The notes: a model not told the origin generated them from the letters alone. A DNA stretch of 59,013 nucleotides from Candidatus Flavonifractor intestinigallinarum (GCA_019119165.1 DWXO01000024.1:1-59013), one strand, 5' to 3'. Positions 24,025-32,955 are shown, counted from the stretch's first letter. Translations and numbers: made by a program.

Positions 24025-25308
24025 ATGAGCCAGCACCGTATCAGTACCCAGTGTATCCACGCGGGCTATACCCCCGGCAACGGAGAGCCCCGGAACATCC
24101 CCATTGTCCAGTCCACCACCTTCCGGTACGCCACCGGCGAGCAGATGGGGGCTCTCTTCGACCTGGAGGCCAGCGGATATTTTTACACCCGGCTGCAAAA
24201 CCCCACCAACGACCATGTGGCCGCCAAGATCTGCGCCCTGGAGGGGGGAACCGCGGCCATGCTCACCTCCTCCGGTCAGGCTGCTTCCTTCTATGCCATT
24301 TTCAACATCGTCTCCTGCGGGGAGCACGTGGTCTGCTCCTCCTCCATCTACGGCGGCACCTACAACCTCTTTGCCGTCACCATGAAGCGGATGGGCATTG
24401 ACTTCACCTTTGTGGACCCGGACTGCACCGAGGAGGAGCTGAACGCGGCCTTCCGGCCCGAGACCCGGGCGGTGTTCGGTGAGACCATCGCCAACCCGGC
24501 CCTCACCGTGCTGGACATCGAGAAGTTTGCCAAGGCCGCCCACGCCCACGGGGTGCCTCTCATTGTGGACAACACCTTTGCCACCCCGGTGAACTGCCGG
24601 CCCTTTGAGTGGGGCGCTGACATTGTTACCCACTCCACCACCAAGTACATGGACGGCCACGCCAACGCGGTGGGCGGCGCTATCGTGGACTCCGGCAAGT
24701 TTGACTGGAACGCCCACGCCGACAAATTCCCCGGCCTGACCACCCCCGACGAGAGCTACCACGGCGTCACCTACACCGAGCGCTTCGGCCTGGAGGGGGC
24801 CTACATCACCAAGGCCACCGTTCAGCTCATGCGGGACCTGGGCGCCATCCCCTCCCCTCAGAACTGCTATTATCTGAACATCGGCCTGGAGACCTTGCCT
24901 CTGCGGGTTGCAAAGCACTGCGAGAACGGCCTGGCCGTGGCCAAGTTCCTGAAGGACCACCCCAAGGTGGCCTGGGTGCGCTACCCCGGTCTGGAGGGGG
25001 ACCCCTACTACCAGCGGGCTCAGAAGTATATGCCCAACGGCACCTGCGGCGTGGTGTCCTTTGGCGTCAAGGGCGGCCGTGAGGCGGCCTCCAAATTCAT
25101 GGCCGGTCTGGAGCTGGCCTCCATCGCCACCCATGTGGCCGACGCCAAGACCTGCACCCTGCACCCCGCCTCCACCACCCACCGCCAGATGACCGATGAG
25201 GAGCTGGCCGCCGCCGGCGTCTCTCCCGACCTGGTGCGCCTCAGCGTGGGCATTGAGGACATCAACGACATTCTGGAGGACGTGGCCCACGCCCTGGAGC
25301 AGGTGTAA
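24025..25308 (+). CDS. metY: O-acetylhomoserine sulfhydrylase / Cys-Met metabolism PLP enzyme
   Basis: 427 aa, PLP-dependent fold type I. It probably makes homocysteine from O-acetylhomoserine and sulfide. Key parts are TQCIHAGYTPGNGEPRN, YTRLQNPTNDHV, SSIYGGTYNLF, the aspartate in VDNTFATP and the PLP lysine in HSTTKYMDGHAN. The length and the long segment after the lysine fit MetY better than cystathionine gamma-synthase. The ATG at 24025 has GGAAG upstream. A second gene follows 3 bases later. Confidence 0.93.
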   Translation: MSQHRISTQCIHAGYTPGNGEPRNIPIVQSTTFRYATGEQMGALFDLEASGYFYTRLQNPTNDHVAAKICALEGGTAAMLTSSGQAASFYAIFNIVSCGEHVVCSSSIYGGTYNLFAVTMKRMGIDFTFVDPDCTEEELNAAFRPETRAVFGETIANPALTVLDIEKFAKAAHAHGVPLIVDNTFATPVNCRPFEWGADIVTHSTTKYMDGHANAVGGAIVDSGKFDWNAHADKFPGLTTPDESYHGVTYTERFGLEGAYITKATVQLMRDLGAIPSPQNCYYLNIGLETLPLRVAKHCENGLAVAKFLKDHPKVAWVRYPGLEGDPYYQRAQKYMPNGTCGVVSFGVKGGREAASKFMAGLELASIATHVADAKTCTLHPASTTHRQMTDEELAAAGVSPDLVRLSVGIEDINDILEDVAHALEQV

Positions 25309-25311
25309 GCC

Positions 25312-25878
25312 ATGGTAGTGGATCCCAACGTATACAGCGGTCCGCCCGCGGAGGAGCGCCACCCCAATGAGATGGCGGTGTACGCCTTTCTGGATGAGCT
25401 GGGCGTTCCCTACCAGCGGTGTGACCATGAATATGCCAACACCATGGAGGACTGCAAGGCGGTGGAACAGGTGCTGGGCGCTCCCATCTGCAAAAACCTG
25501 CTGCTCACCAACCGGAAGCAGACCGACTTCTATCTGTTGATGATGCCGGGGGACAAGCCCTTCAAGACCAAGGACGTCACCGCCCAGCTGGGCTGCGCCC
25601 GGCTGTCCTTTGCCACACCGGAGCATATGATGGAGCTGCTGGGGGCCGCCCCCGGGTCGGCCAGCGCCTTTGAGCTGATGCACGACAGGGAGGGAAAGGT
25701 GCAGCTTGTGATGGACCGGGAGCTGATGGAGGGAGACTTCATCAGCGGACACCCCTGCTTTTCCACCTCCACCCTCAAGCTGACCCGGTCCGACTTCCTG
25801 GACCGCTTTCTGCCGGCGGTGGGCCATAAGCCCATCCTGGTGGATCTGCCCTGGCCGGAGCCGGAAACAGAAGCATGA
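25312..25878 (+). CDS. Prolyl-tRNA editing protein (YbaK/ProX family)
   Basis: 188 aa. It resembles the stand-alone editing domain that removes alanine or cysteine mischarged on tRNA-Pro. Recognisable parts are VYAFLDELGVPYQRCDHEYANTM, the lysine region CKNLLLTNRKQTDFYLLMM and SASAFELMHDREGKVQLVMD, followed by GHPCFSTSTLKL. It is co-transcribed with metY, with a terminator just after. A link to sulphur amino-acid metabolism is not obvious, though such enzymes can clear Cys-tRNA-Pro. Confidence 0.9.
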   Translation: MVVDPNVYSGPPAEERHPNEMAVYAFLDELGVPYQRCDHEYANTMEDCKAVEQVLGAPICKNLLLTNRKQTDFYLLMMPGDKPFKTKDVTAQLGCARLSFATPEHMMELLGAAPGSASAFELMHDREGKVQLVMDRELMEGDFISGHPCFSTSTLKLTRSDFLDRFLPAVGHKPILVDLPWPEPETEA

Positions 25879-25882
25879 TATT

Positions 25883-25912
25883 GGGCGTGCCGCCTCTGCG
25901 GCACGCCCTTTT
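25883..25912 (+). terminator. Terminator of metY and the editing gene
   Basis: GGGCGTGCCGC/GCGGCACGCCC with a CTCT loop and TTTT. Confidence 0.88.
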
Positions 25913-25939
25913 GCATGACCGGCGGGGTTGTGATATACT
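25911..25939 (+). promoter_or_regulatory. Promoter of the zinc alcohol dehydrogenase
   Basis: -35 TTGCAT, 17-bp spacer, -10 TATACT. It starts inside the T-run of the terminator before it. Confidence 0.7.
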
Positions 25940-25961
25940 GTGACAAAAAGGAGGGGTGGTC

Positions 25962-27002
25962 ATGCTGGCCTATACCTATGTGGAGCGGGGGAAATTTGCC
26001 CTGCTGAACAAGCCCAAGCCCCCGCTGCTGGCGGACGGGGACGCCATTGTGAGGGTCACCTTGTCCAGCATCTGCACCAGCGACCTGCATATCAAGCACG
26101 GCTCGGTGCCCCGGGCGGTACCCGGCGTCACTGTGGGTCACGAGATGGTGGGCGTGGTGGAGCAGGTAGGCACGGGGGTGTCCACCGTGAAGCCAGGAGA
26201 TCGGGTGACGGTGAACGTGGAGACCTTCTGCGGTCAGTGCTGGTTCTGCCGCCACGGCTGGGTCAATAACTGCACGGACCCCAACGGCGGCTGGGCCCTG
26301 GGCTGCCGCATTGACGGCGGGCAGGCGGAGTATGTCCGGGTGCCCTACGCCGACCAGGGCCTGAACAAGATCCCGGATACGGTGTCCGACCGGCAGGCCC
26401 TCTTTGTGGGGGATATCCTGGCCACTGGCTACTGGGCGGCGGATATCTCCAACATCGGGGCGGAGGACACGGTGCTCATCATCGGCGGCGGGCCCACCGG
26501 GCTGTGTACCCTCCAGTGCGTCCAGCTGCAAAAGCCCCGGCAGATCATCCTGTGCGAGCGGGACCCCCTCCGCCGCGCCTTTGTGGAGGCCAATTATCCC
26601 GGCGTGCTGACGGTGGGGCCGGAGGAGGCGGAGGCCTTTGTCCAGGCCCACAGCGACCACGGCGGCGCCGACGTGGTGCTGGAGGTGGCGGGGGGACAGG
26701 ACACCTTCCGCCTGGCCTGGCGGTGCGCCCGGCCCAACGCCGTGGTGACGGTGGTGGCCCTGTACGACACCGACCAGGTGCTGCCCCTGCCGGAGATGTA
26801 CGGCAAGAACCTGACCTTCAAGACCGGCGGGGTGGACGGCTGCAACTGCGCCCAGACCCTGGACCTGATTGCCCAGGGCAGACTGGACACCACCGCCCTC
26901 ATCACCCACACCTATCCCCTCAGCCGCATTGAGGAGGCCTACGATCTCTTTGAACACCGGCGTGACGGGGTGATCAAGGTAGCGGTGACGGCGGATGGAT
27001 AA
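25962..27002 (+). CDS. Zinc-dependent medium-chain alcohol dehydrogenase
   Basis: 346 aa. The catalytic zinc ligands are in SICTSDLH and VGHEMVG; the structural zinc motif is CGQCWFCRHGWVNNC. The Rossmann motif is VLIIGGGPTGLC, followed by CERDPLRR, whose acidic residue suggests NAD preference. The substrate is unknown; threonine-, sorbitol- or butanediol-like dehydrogenases share this layout. AAGGAGGGG precedes the ATG at 25962. It stands alone with its own promoter. Confidence 0.9.
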   Translation: MLAYTYVERGKFALLNKPKPPLLADGDAIVRVTLSSICTSDLHIKHGSVPRAVPGVTVGHEMVGVVEQVGTGVSTVKPGDRVTVNVETFCGQCWFCRHGWVNNCTDPNGGWALGCRIDGGQAEYVRVPYADQGLNKIPDTVSDRQALFVGDILATGYWAADISNIGAEDTVLIIGGGPTGLCTLQCVQLQKPRQIILCERDPLRRAFVEANYPGVLTVGPEEAEAFVQAHSDHGGADVVLEVAGGQDTFRLAWRCARPNAVVTVVALYDTDQVLPLPEMYGKNLTFKTGGVDGCNCAQTLDLIAQGRLDTTALITHTYPLSRIEEAYDLFEHRRDGVIKVAVTADG

Positions 27003-27029
27003 GGCTGGAGAATTTGTGGAAGATATGGG

Positions 27030-27058
27030 TTTACAAATATCGAAGGATGAAATAAAAT
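27030..27058 (+). promoter_or_regulatory. Promoter of the Q/W-repeat membrane protein
   Basis: -35 TTTACA, 17-bp spacer, -10 TAAAAT in an AT-rich gap. A GGAGGAG site precedes the ATG at 27100. Confidence 0.7.
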
Positions 27059-27099
27059 AAAGTATCCCAGCAACTGCAAGAGAGTGTGGAGGAGAGTAT

Positions 27100-28305
27100 A
27101 TGTATTGTGAACACTGTGGGACTCAGATCCCGGAAGGCAGCATTTTCTGTGTTGCCTGCGGAAAGAAGCAGTCCGGCGGCGTGGTCACGGAGGAGCCCCG
27201 GCAGGATGTGATCCCGCCTCAGGAGCCGGAGCCTGTTGTGACCCAGGAGCCGGAGCCTGCTGCCCCCCAGCCGGAGCAGGAGAGCGCCCCGGCCAACGAT
27301 GAATTTGACTGGAGCACCTTCAACCCTGTGCCGGAGGAGCCGGAGGAGCCGGTCAAGGCCCAGTCCGAGCCTGTTCAGCAGGAGCCTCAGAGTCCCTGGC
27401 AGGCCAGCGCCCCCCAGCAGGAGACCCAGAGCCCCTGGCAGGCCAGCGCTCCCCAGCAGGGGGCCCAAAACCCCTGGCAGAGCAGCCAGCAGAGCGCCCC
27501 CGGCTGGCAGCAGAGCGGCTGGCAGAACGACGCCCAGCAGGCCGCCCCCGGTTGGCAGCAGCAGAGCGGCTGGCAGAACAGCCAGCAGAGCGCTCCCGGC
27601 TGGCAGCAGCAGAATGGCTGGCAGCAAAGCCCGCCTGGCTGGCAGAACAATCAGCAGCAGGGCTGGCAGAGCGGTCCCCAGCAGGGCTATCAGGGGAACT
27701 GGCAGTCCCAGCCCCAGCAGAGCGCCTACAGCTCCCCTTATGAGGAGCGCAAGCAGCCCACCTACCGCAATGGCCGCATCGACTACGGCTGCCCCATGAA
27801 CTGGTACAAATTCCAGGTCTATTTCTGCATGATCCCCAACGCGTTTTACTACCTGATTCTGGGTGTGCTTTTGGTCATCTTGGGGGCGGGCATGGCCGGC
27901 TATAGCGCCTATGCCTCCAGTATGGATTTCTATCAGAGTTTTATTTACGCGCTGAGACAGCCTCAGGGTGCGCTTTTGCTGTATCTGCCTTCCTTTATCC
28001 CCAATCCCCTGGTCATTGGCCTGATCTGTGTGGCTTATGGCATCCTGATGTTTGTGGCCTGGGTGAAGATGATCCGCCTCCAGCAGGGAGGCTGGAGTCT
28101 GTTCCTGGTGCTCAGCGCCCTTCCCACCGTATTTGTAGCCATTAATATGCTTATGGCGTTTGTCCAGGTGGGGCAGTACATCCCCAGCGGGTACATGGCC
28201 GAGATCATGACCATTCCGCTGGTGGCGCTGGTCATCAGTGTGCTGATCCTGATTTTGCAGATCATCTACTTCAAGAAGCGGTCCTATCTGTTTGTCAATC
28301 ACTAA
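27100..28305 (+). CDS. Zinc-ribbon membrane protein with Gln/Trp-rich repeats
   Basis: 401 aa. A zinc ribbon opens the protein (CEHCGTQIPEG..FCVACGKK). Residues about 40-100 are acidic and Pro/Glu-rich. A low-complexity zone (about 90-215) repeats units like SPWQASAPQQ and APGWQQQSGWQN. Four membrane helices follow (for example YYLILGVLLVILGAGMAGYSAYA and MTIPLVALVISVLILILQIIYF). The zinc ribbon plus membrane layout is common in Firmicutes proteins of unknown role. No function can be assigned. Confidence 0.9.
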   Translation: MYCEHCGTQIPEGSIFCVACGKKQSGGVVTEEPRQDVIPPQEPEPVVTQEPEPAAPQPEQESAPANDEFDWSTFNPVPEEPEEPVKAQSEPVQQEPQSPWQASAPQQETQSPWQASAPQQGAQNPWQSSQQSAPGWQQSGWQNDAQQAAPGWQQQSGWQNSQQSAPGWQQQNGWQQSPPGWQNNQQQGWQSGPQQGYQGNWQSQPQQSAYSSPYEERKQPTYRNGRIDYGCPMNWYKFQVYFCMIPNAFYYLILGVLLVILGAGMAGYSAYASSMDFYQSFIYALRQPQGALLLYLPSFIPNPLVIGLICVAYGILMFVAWVKMIRLQQGGWSLFLVLSALPTVFVAINMLMAFVQVGQYIPSGYMAEIMTIPLVALVISVLILILQIIYFKKRSYLFVNH

Positions 28306-28306
28306 T

Positions 28307-28349
28307 CAAAAAAAGAAGTTCCGCGCCACCGGCGCGGAACTCCTTTTTT
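28307..28349. terminator. Bidirectional terminator between convergent genes
   Basis: AGTTCCGCGCC/GGCGCGGAACT with a 3-base loop is flanked by an A-run and a T-run, ending both the Q/W-repeat gene and recR. Confidence 0.92.
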
Positions 28350-28351
28350 GG

Positions 28352-28954
28352 TTACATTTCCCGGCGGCCCTCCAGGGCCCGCATGAGGGTGGCGTCGTCG
28401 GCATACTCCAGATGGCTGCCCACCGGGATGCCGTAGGCCAGCCGGGTCACTCTGACGCCAAAGGGGCGCAGCAGGCGGGAGAGGTACATGGCGGTGGCCT
28501 CTCCCTCGGTATCCGGGTTGGTGGCCATGATAACCTCGCTGACGCCGCCTTCGGCCACCCGGTTGACCAGCTCCTTCACCCGCAGCTCATCGGGACCCAC
28601 ATGATTCATGGGGGAGATGACGCCGTGGAGGACGTGGTATACGCCGGGGTACTCCCGGGAGCGCTCCATAGCAGCCACGTCCTTGGGGTCGGCCACCACG
28701 CAGATCACCGAGGGGTCCCGCTTGGGGTCCTGGCAGATGGGACACAGGCCATCCCCCTGGGAGAAGTTCTGACACACCGGGCAGCAGTGGATGGCGGCCT
28801 TTGCCTCGGTGATGGCCTGCGCGAAAGCGGCGGCGTCCTCCTCCGGCAGGGAGAGGACATAGAAAGCCAGCCGCTGGGCGCTCTTCCGGCCGATGCCGGG
28901 CAGACGGGCGAACTGCTCCACCAGCTGCTCCAGCGCGGGGGGAAAGTATTGCAT
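28352..28954 (-). CDS. recR: Recombination mediator RecR
   Basis: 200 aa. RecR acts with RecO/RecF to load RecA on gapped DNA. It has the helix-hairpin-helix LPGIGRKSAQRLAFYVL, the zinc finger CCPVCQNFSQGDGLCPIC and the Toprim domain (VICVVADPKDVAAME, IMATNPDTEGEATA). The ATG at 28954 is used because AAGGGA is 11 bases upstream; the frame could open four codons earlier. It ends the rpe-cupin-recR unit. dnaX and ybaB, frequent neighbours, are not here. Confidence 0.96.
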   Translation of the reverse strand: MQYFPPALEQLVEQFARLPGIGRKSAQRLAFYVLSLPEEDAAAFAQAITEAKAAIHCCPVCQNFSQGDGLCPICQDPKRDPSVICVVADPKDVAAMERSREYPGVYHVLHGVISPMNHVGPDELRVKELVNRVAEGGVSEVIMATNPDTEGEATAMYLSRLLRPFGVRVTRLAYGIPVGSHLEYADDATLMRALEGRREM

Positions 28955-28972
28955 AGGTGAAAACATCCCTTC

Positions 28973-29440
28973 TTAGAGATCAAGGTCCCGGGCAGGGGAC
29001 GGGGAACCTGCCCGGAGGAGGGCGTCCACGTCCAGGGCCCGACAGCGGGGGTCCAGCTGGGGGCAGGCCACCCAGTCCACATCGGGCAGGTCCTGGCCGT
29101 ATTTTACCGTGTGGGCCACCGTGCCCGGCAGCAGATAGGAGTTGTGGGGCACGTTCAGCGGGCAGAGGTAGAAATCGCCGGTGCGGAGCACCCGGGGCAC
29201 AAGAACTCCGTCGTGCGCCTCCACCACCAGCATGACGCCCTGCTGAATGACGTTGAGCTCATGGACATACCGGTGGAGGTGGCTGTTCTGCCAGCCGCTT
29301 TGGGCCCCTGCCTCGGTGCGGATGTAGGAGCTGCCGTCCGAGGCGCACAGGCGGAACCGCAGCTCGCCGTTGTCCATCCGCTCATGGCGGGCGGTGACGC
29401 CCAGGTCTTTGGCCTGCCGGTCGCTGAGGGGCGCGGGCAT
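28973..29440 (-). CDS. Cupin-type protein of unknown function
   Basis: 155 aa. The centre resembles a small cupin barrel: GWQNSHLHRYVHELNVIQQG, then MLVVEAHDG, LRTGDFYLCPLNVPHNSYLL with a histidine-rich metal-site pattern. The ends are less conserved. It starts next to the rpe stop (GAGGG within rpe serves as ribosome binding site) and precedes recR, so it belongs to that operon. Substrate and reaction are unknown; a sugar-phosphate isomerase-like or sensor role is speculation. Confidence 0.72.
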   Translation of the reverse strand: MPAPLSDRQAKDLGVTARHERMDNGELRFRLCASDGSSYIRTEAGAQSGWQNSHLHRYVHELNVIQQGVMLVVEAHDGVLVPRVLRTGDFYLCPLNVPHNSYLLPGTVAHTVKYGQDLPDVDWVACPQLDPRCRALDVDALLRAGSPSPARDLDL

Positions 29441-29442
29441 GA

Positions 29443-30093
29443 TCAGCCCTCCCGCAGGGCGGCGATGGCGGCGGCAGGGTCCACCGCTCCGTATACCGCG
29501 GAACCGGCCACCAGGGTGTCGGCGCCGGCGGAGATCACCTTGCCGGCGGTTTTGGGGCTGATGCCTCCGTCCACCTCCAGCCGGCAGGCGGGGTTATAGC
29601 GGTCGATGAGGGTGCGTACCTGGTGAATGGTGTCCAGCTGGTGCTCCATAAAGGCCTGGCCGCCGAAGCCGGGCTCCACCGTCATCACCAGCACCATGTC
29701 CAGGTGCTCCAGATAGGGCAGGATGGCGGTGGCGGCGGTGATGGGCCGCAGGGCCACCGCTTTCTTCACTCCGAATTCGTCCATCAGGCGGAGGGCCTCG
29801 GCGATGCGGGTGGGGTGGTCGGCCTCCAGGTGAACCGACAGCAGATCGGCGCCCGCCTTGGCAAAGGCCTCGATGTAGCGCACCGGCTTGTCGATCATCA
29901 GGTGTACGTCCAGGAACATATCGGTACACTTGCGGATGGACTGGACCACCGGCACGCCGATGGTGATGTTGGGCACAAAGCAGCCGTCCATCACGTCCAC
30001 ATGGAGCCAGTCGGCGGAGGACACCCGCTTGATGTCCCGCTCCAGGTTTACAAAATCGGCGGAGAGGATGGAAGGGGCAATCTTGATCATCAT
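29443..30093 (-). CDS. rpe: Ribulose-phosphate 3-epimerase
   Basis: 216 aa TIM barrel that interconverts ribulose 5-phosphate and xylulose 5-phosphate. It has IAPSILSADFVNLE, LHVDVMDGCFVPNITIG, FLDVHLMIDKP, VLVMTVEPGFGGQ and LEVDGGISPKTA, including the metal-binding His and Asp residues. The length is normal. It is first in the rpe-cupin-recR unit. Confidence 0.96.
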   Translation of the reverse strand: MMIKIAPSILSADFVNLERDIKRVSSADWLHVDVMDGCFVPNITIGVPVVQSIRKCTDMFLDVHLMIDKPVRYIEAFAKAGADLLSVHLEADHPTRIAEALRLMDEFGVKKAVALRPITAATAILPYLEHLDMVLVMTVEPGFGGQAFMEHQLDTIHQVRTLIDRYNPACRLEVDGGISPKTAGKVISAGADTLVAGSAVYGAVDPAAAIAALREG

Positions 30094-30293
30094 TTACCAC
30101 TCCATTATTGAAAAAGATCGGGAGAACGGGCAAAGAGCCTGTCCTCTGTTGGGGGGTAGGTCGGGGCAAAGGGGGCGGCGGGGACATAAGATACAGCAAG
30201 CGGATGTCGCCCAGGGCCCCGCCGCTCCCCCCGCGCGCCCACGGGCTGCCGGCCCGGCGGTCCATGCCCTGGAATCGCGCGCCGCATCATATA

Positions 30294-30323
30294 GTGTCCG
30301 GGGGAGGATGCTCCCCCGGACAC
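30294..30323 (-). other. Perfect 13-bp hairpin after ilvA, no T-run
   Basis: GTGTCCGGGGGAG and CTCCCCCGGACAC enclose GATG. It lies about 40 bases past the ilvA stop. The very strong stem suggests transcript end formation or RNA stability, but the T-run of an intrinsic terminator is missing on both strands. The rest of 30094-30360 has no gene that I can support. Confidence 0.5.
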
Positions 30324-30360
30324 AGCTGGTTTGCGGGGGTCGGTCCGCTTAATGATAGCA

Positions 30361-31581
30361 TCAATTATAGAAGTCGTTGGTATGGCACTCCCGGGCCTGA
30401 TAGCCGGCGGCGCACATGGCATCCAGAATGGCCTTCTTGTGGGTGTGGCCGAAGGCCTCCAGGGTGACCCGCAGCTCCACGCCGCTCTGGCGGTTGATGT
30501 TGATAAACTGGTTGTGCTCCAGCTTGATGATGTTGCCGTTGGCCTGGGCCACGATCTGGGCCACCCGCAGCAGCTCGCCGGGACGGTCGGGCAGCTGCAC
30601 CGAGAAGGTGAACACCCGGCCCCGGTTGATGAGGCCGTGCTGTACCAGACTGGCCACGGTGATCACGTCCATGTTGCCGCCGGAGAGGACAGGCACCACA
30701 TTCTTGCCCTTGCACTTGAGATGGTTCAGGGCGGCGATGGGCAGCAGACCGGCATTTTCCACGATCATCTTGTGCTTCTCCATCATGTCCAGGAAGGCGT
30801 CCACCAGCTCGTCGTCGTCGATGGTGATGATGTCGTCGATGTTCTGCTGGATGTAGGGGAAGATCTTGTCGCCGGGGGTCTTGACCGCCACGCCGTCGGC
30901 GATGGTCTCCACCTTGTCCAGAGTGACCACATGACCGGCTTCCACGCTGGCCTTCATGGAGGCGGCTCCGGTGGGCTCCACACCGATGACGGTGACATTG
31001 GGGTTGAGCAGCTTGGCCAAGGTGGACACGCCGGTGGCCAGTCCGCCGCCGCCGATGGGTACCAGGATCACGTCCACGTCGGGCAGGTCCTGGAAGATCT
31101 CATAGGAGATGGTGCCCTGGCCGGTGGCGATGGCGGGGTCGTTGAAGGGATGGACGTAGGTCAGCCCCTTCTCTTTGGACAGCTTGGCGGCCAGCTCGGC
31201 GGCGTCGTCAAAGGTCTCCCCGTGGAGCACCACCTTGGCGCCGTAGTCCTTGGTGTTGTTCACCTTCACCAGGGGAGTGGTGGTGGGCATGACAATGGTG
31301 GCGCTCACGCCGGCCTGCTGGGCGGCGTAGGCCACGCCCTGGGCGTGGTTGCCGGCGGAGGCGGTGACCAGTCCCTTGGACTTCTCCTCCTCGCTCAAAG
31401 TGCTGATCTTATAGTAAGCGCCCCGGATCTTGTAGGCGCCGGTGACCTGCATATTTTCCGGCTTGATGTACACATGGTTGCCGGTGGCCTTGGAAAAGGC
31501 GGTGCTGTAGACCAGACTGGTGTTCCGGATGACCCCGGAGAGCACGCCGCGGGCCTCCTTAAATTCTTTCAGGGTGAGCAT
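30361..31581 (-). CDS. ilvA: Threonine ammonia-lyase
   Basis: 406 aa, PLP enzyme converting threonine to 2-oxobutanoate. The PLP lysine is in GAYKIRGAYYK, with TASAGNHAQGVAYAA and the phosphate loop GGGGLATGVSTL. The C-terminus has an ACT domain (FSVQLPDRPGELLRVAQIV), as in the catabolic/ACT form, and is shorter than the two-ACT IlvA of E. coli. The ATG at 31581 has GAGAGGAAG. It stands alone with its own promoter; no other branched-chain genes are nearby. Confidence 0.94.
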   Translation of the reverse strand: MLTLKEFKEARGVLSGVIRNTSLVYSTAFSKATGNHVYIKPENMQVTGAYKIRGAYYKISTLSEEEKSKGLVTASAGNHAQGVAYAAQQAGVSATIVMPTTTPLVKVNNTKDYGAKVVLHGETFDDAAELAAKLSKEKGLTYVHPFNDPAIATGQGTISYEIFQDLPDVDVILVPIGGGGLATGVSTLAKLLNPNVTVIGVEPTGAASMKASVEAGHVVTLDKVETIADGVAVKTPGDKIFPYIQQNIDDIITIDDDELVDAFLDMMEKHKMIVENAGLLPIAALNHLKCKGKNVVPVLSGGNMDVITVASLVQHGLINRGRVFTFSVQLPDRPGELLRVAQIVAQANGNIIKLEHNQFININRQSGVELRVTLEAFGHTHKKAILDAMCAAGYQARECHTNDFYN

Positions 31582-31627
31582 GGGACAAGACTTCCTCTCT
31601 AAAACGGAATATCGGAATATGTTTTTA

Positions 31628-31656
31628 ATGATACTGACTTTTTGGGGGAAAGTCAA
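31628..31656 (-). promoter_or_regulatory. Promoter of ilvA
   Basis: On the minus strand: -35 TTGACT, 17-bp spacer, -10 TATCAT, 46 bases before the start codon. Confidence 0.75.
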
Positions 31657-31663
31657 CGTGTTC

Positions 31664-31692
31664 TTGACAGGGGAAGGGGGGAACGGTACAAT
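31664..31692 (+). promoter_or_regulatory. Promoter of telA
   Basis: -35 TTGACA, 17-bp purine-rich spacer, -10 TACAAT. It lies back to back with the ilvA promoter, with 7 bases between the two -35 boxes. Confidence 0.8.
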
Positions 31693-31745
31693 GATTTGGA
31701 AGAACGAGCCGGCGCTGCCGGTATGGAATATGGAGGGACGCAGTC

Positions 31746-32909
31746 ATGGCTGACAACATGGATTTTACTCCGGAGCTGACCCTGACCCCGGATCTGGGCG
31801 CCGCCGCGGCGGAGGCCCCTGCCGCGCCTCAGCTGAGCCTGGACCCCAACGCCAGTGAGGAGGCCAAGGCCATCCAGCTGGACGAGAGCCAGCTCACCGA
31901 GGCCGAGCGCAAGATGGTGGACGACTTTGCGCAGAAGATCGACCTGACCGATACCAACATGGTGCTCCAGTACGGCGCGGCGGCTCAGAAGAACATCGCC
32001 GGTTTCTCTGAAAATACCCTTAACTCGGTGCGTACCAAGGACCTGGGCGAGGTGGGACAGGCTCTGTCCTCTCTGGTGGTGGAGCTGAAGGGCTTTGGCG
32101 GCGAGGAGGAGGAGAAGGGCTTCTTCGGCTTCTTCAAGAAGAAGCGCAACCAGCTGGAGGCCATGAAGGCCTCCTACTCCAAGGCGGAAACCAACGTGAA
32201 CAAGATCGTGGAGGTGCTGGAGGCCCATCAGGTGACCCTGATGAAGGACATCGCCATGCTGGACCAGATGTACGACCTCAACACCAAATATTATAAGGAA
32301 CTGACCATGTATATCCTGGCGGGCAAGAAGCGCCTGGCCCAGGTGCGGGCCGGGGAGCTGGAGGAGCTGCGGCAGAAGGCGGCCCGGACCGGCGCCCAGG
32401 AGGACGCTCAGGCCTATAACGATCTGGCCAATATGTGCTCCCGCTTTGAGAAGAAGATCCACGATCTGGAGCTGACCCGGATGATCTCCATTCAGATGGG
32501 GCCCCAGACCCGGCTGATCCAGAACAACGACACCCTGATGCTGGAGAAGATCCAGTCCTCCCTGGTCAATACCATCCCTCTGTGGAAGAGCCAGATGGTG
32601 CTGGCCCTGGGGCTGGAGCACTCCCGCCAAGCCACCGCTGCCCAGAGCGCGGTGACCAACATGACCAACGAACTGCTGAAGAAGAACGCCGATATGCTGA
32701 AGATGGGTACCCTGGAGACCGCCAAGGAGGCCGAGCGGTCGGTGGTGGACCTGGAGACCCTCCAGCACACCAACCAGCAGCTCATCTCCACCCTGGATGA
32801 GGTCATGAACATCCAGCAGGAGGGCGCTCAGAAGCGCCGGGAGGCCGAGGCGGAGCTGGGACGCATCGAAGGCGAGCTCAAGCAGAAGCTGCTGGAGCTG
32901 CGGAACTGA
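31746..32909 (+). CDS. telA: Toxic anion resistance protein (TelA family)
   Basis: 387 aa, largely alpha-helical. It matches the TelA/KlaA family: GFSENTLNSVRTKDLGEVGQ, GFFGFFKKKRNQLEAMKASY, then QMGPQTRLIQNNDTLMLEKI and TIPLWKSQMVLALG. The family is linked to tellurite and other anion stress, and to cell-envelope stress, but the mechanism is unclear. The N-terminus is acidic and Ala/Pro-rich. GGAGG precedes the ATG at 31746. No other ter genes are in the window. Confidence 0.92.
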   Translation: MADNMDFTPELTLTPDLGAAAAEAPAAPQLSLDPNASEEAKAIQLDESQLTEAERKMVDDFAQKIDLTDTNMVLQYGAAAQKNIAGFSENTLNSVRTKDLGEVGQALSSLVVELKGFGGEEEEKGFFGFFKKKRNQLEAMKASYSKAETNVNKIVEVLEAHQVTLMKDIAMLDQMYDLNTKYYKELTMYILAGKKRLAQVRAGELEELRQKAARTGAQEDAQAYNDLANMCSRFEKKIHDLELTRMISIQMGPQTRLIQNNDTLMLEKIQSSLVNTIPLWKSQMVLALGLEHSRQATAAQSAVTNMTNELLKKNADMLKMGTLETAKEAERSVVDLETLQHTNQQLISTLDEVMNIQQEGAQKRREAEAELGRIEGELKQKLLELRN

Positions 32910-32921
32910 TCGAGAAGAGCC

Positions 32922-32955
32922 AAAGGGCGCTGCAATATCATTGCAGCGCCCTTTT
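32922..32955 (+). terminator. Terminator of telA
   Basis: GGGCGCTGCAAT/ATTGCAGCGCCC around a 3-base loop, then TTTT. Confidence 0.9.

Noticed and set aside
27400-27720. CRISPR-like DNA repeats
   Set aside because: The repeats are in frame, irregular and encode Gln/Trp-rich protein. There are no spacers.
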